Shown in pieces: positions 14,018 to 14,382 of a stretch of 14,382 bases of DNA. This DNA is from Flavobacteriaceae bacterium UBA2765. GTDB lineage: Bacteria > Bacteroidota > Bacteroidia > Flavobacteriales > Flavobacteriaceae. Where the stretch lies: contig DEIV01000140.1 of assembly GCA_002352665.1 (NCBI GenBank), forward strand, positions 1-14,382. Reading direction: 5' to 3'. The translations under genes were made by a program, and so were the position numbers. The notes beneath the pieces were generated by a model, which was not told the DNA's origin, ran no database searches, and saw nothing but the letters and a program-made list of their open reading frames with translations. Positions within the stretch are counted from its first letter, which is position 1; each line of letters begins with the position of its first letter.

Positions 14018-14382
14018 ATGTCAAAAATTTTTTCCGATTTAGGAATTAATGAACAGTTACAACAAGCTTTAGCTGATTTACAAATTTCTGTGCCTACAGA
14101 TATTCAAAAAAAAACAATTCCGGTTGTATTACATCAAAAAGAAGATGTGGTTGCATTAGCAAAAACAGGAACTGGAAAAACAGCAGCATTCGGACTACCT
14201 TTATTACAATTGATAGACTTAGATAATACCGCAGTTCAAGCGGTAATCTTAACACCTACAAGAGAACTGGGACAACAAGTTCATGCGAATTTGATTTCTT
14301 TTGCTACACATATGCCCTCAATTTCCATTGCTTCTGTTTGTGGTGGAATTCCCATTAAACCTCAAATAGAACGTTTAAAAAA
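14018..14382 (+). CDS. DEAD-box RNA helicase, N-terminal part (3' end outside window)
   Basis: The ATG at 14018 opens a frame that runs off the right edge with 121 residues visible. The Q motif region is FSDLGINEQLQQALADLQ followed by PTDIQ (Q30). Walker A/motif I is AKTGTGKT at 48-55, where most family members have AQTGTGKT. Motif Ia is PTREL at 80-84, and a GG motif occurs in CGGIPIKPQ. These identify an ATP-dependent RNA helicase of the DEAD-box group, acting on structured RNA in ribosome assembly or mRNA turnover. The DEAD and SAT motifs and any C-terminal tail lie outside, so a specific name (for example RhlE-like) cannot be given. Its leader would be very short, about 10 nt. Confidence 0.92.
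   Translation, partial: MSKIFSDLGINEQLQQALADLQISVPTDIQKKTIPVVLHQKEDVVALAKTGTGKTAAFGLPLLQLIDLDNTAVQAVILTPTRELGQQVHANLISFATHMPSISIASVCGGIPIKPQIERLK

Noticed and set aside
1..14382. CRISPR arrays, tRNA or rRNA genes, transposases, prophage genes
   Set aside because: No regularly spaced repeats, cloverleaf or rRNA-like segments, transposase or integrase motifs were seen on either strand.

Overview
The window is AT-rich chromosomal DNA that looks like a member of the Bacteroidota, most likely Flavobacteriaceae. Four things point there: a DUF5916/CBM9-type outer-membrane protein, start codons without Shine-Dalgarno sequences, promoters of the -33 TTG / -7 TAnnTTTG kind, and the Bacteroidota style of the AraC regulator and the toxin-antitoxin remnant. 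No rRNA, tRNA, CRISPR array, transposase or integrase was seen. Genus cannot be assigned from this sequence.

Left part (1-5369, + strand). The window opens inside an AraC-family regulator, of which only the C-terminal DNA-binding part is visible. About 100 bp downstream starts a tight three-gene operon (497-4147). Its products all carry export signals: two secreted Nudix-fold proteins whose catalytic Nudix box is completely eroded (the first fused to an NTF2-like domain), and a 719-residue CBM9-like/DUF5916 outer-membrane barrel. The gap in front of the operon holds an 11-bp direct repeat spaced exactly 21 bp apart, the geometry of AraC-family operators. An unrecognised secreted protein (4344-5369) follows behind its own promoter.

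Middle part (5489-8494). A dienelactone-hydrolase-family gene runs on the minus strand. To its right is a decaying stretch. It holds a large composite palindrome, then a RelE/ParE-type toxin-antitoxin pair in which both genes are broken, flanked by diverged direct repeats of about 85 bp. A secreted tandem NTF2-like gene follows, interrupted by a single in-frame TAA at codon 43 and ending in a clear terminator.

Right part (8723-14382). An iorA-iorB-like pair encodes a two-subunit molybdenum hydroxylase, with a [2Fe-2S] subunit and a Tat-exported molybdopterin subunit. A cold-shock protein gene follows, with two candidate promoters and a perfect terminator. Next comes a noncoding stretch with several nested inverted repeats that may be a structured RNA or a mobile repeat. 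A minus-strand pair then encodes a putative outer-membrane protein and an S33-like alpha/beta-hydrolase lipoprotein. The window ends inside a DEAD-box RNA helicase on the + strand.

The points most worth a second look are the catalytically dead, secreted pseudo-Nudix pair in an operon with an outer-membrane barrel, and the nested inverted-repeat element at about 11858-12041. After these come the cluster of inactivated genes at 6664-8494 and the AraC-like operator.
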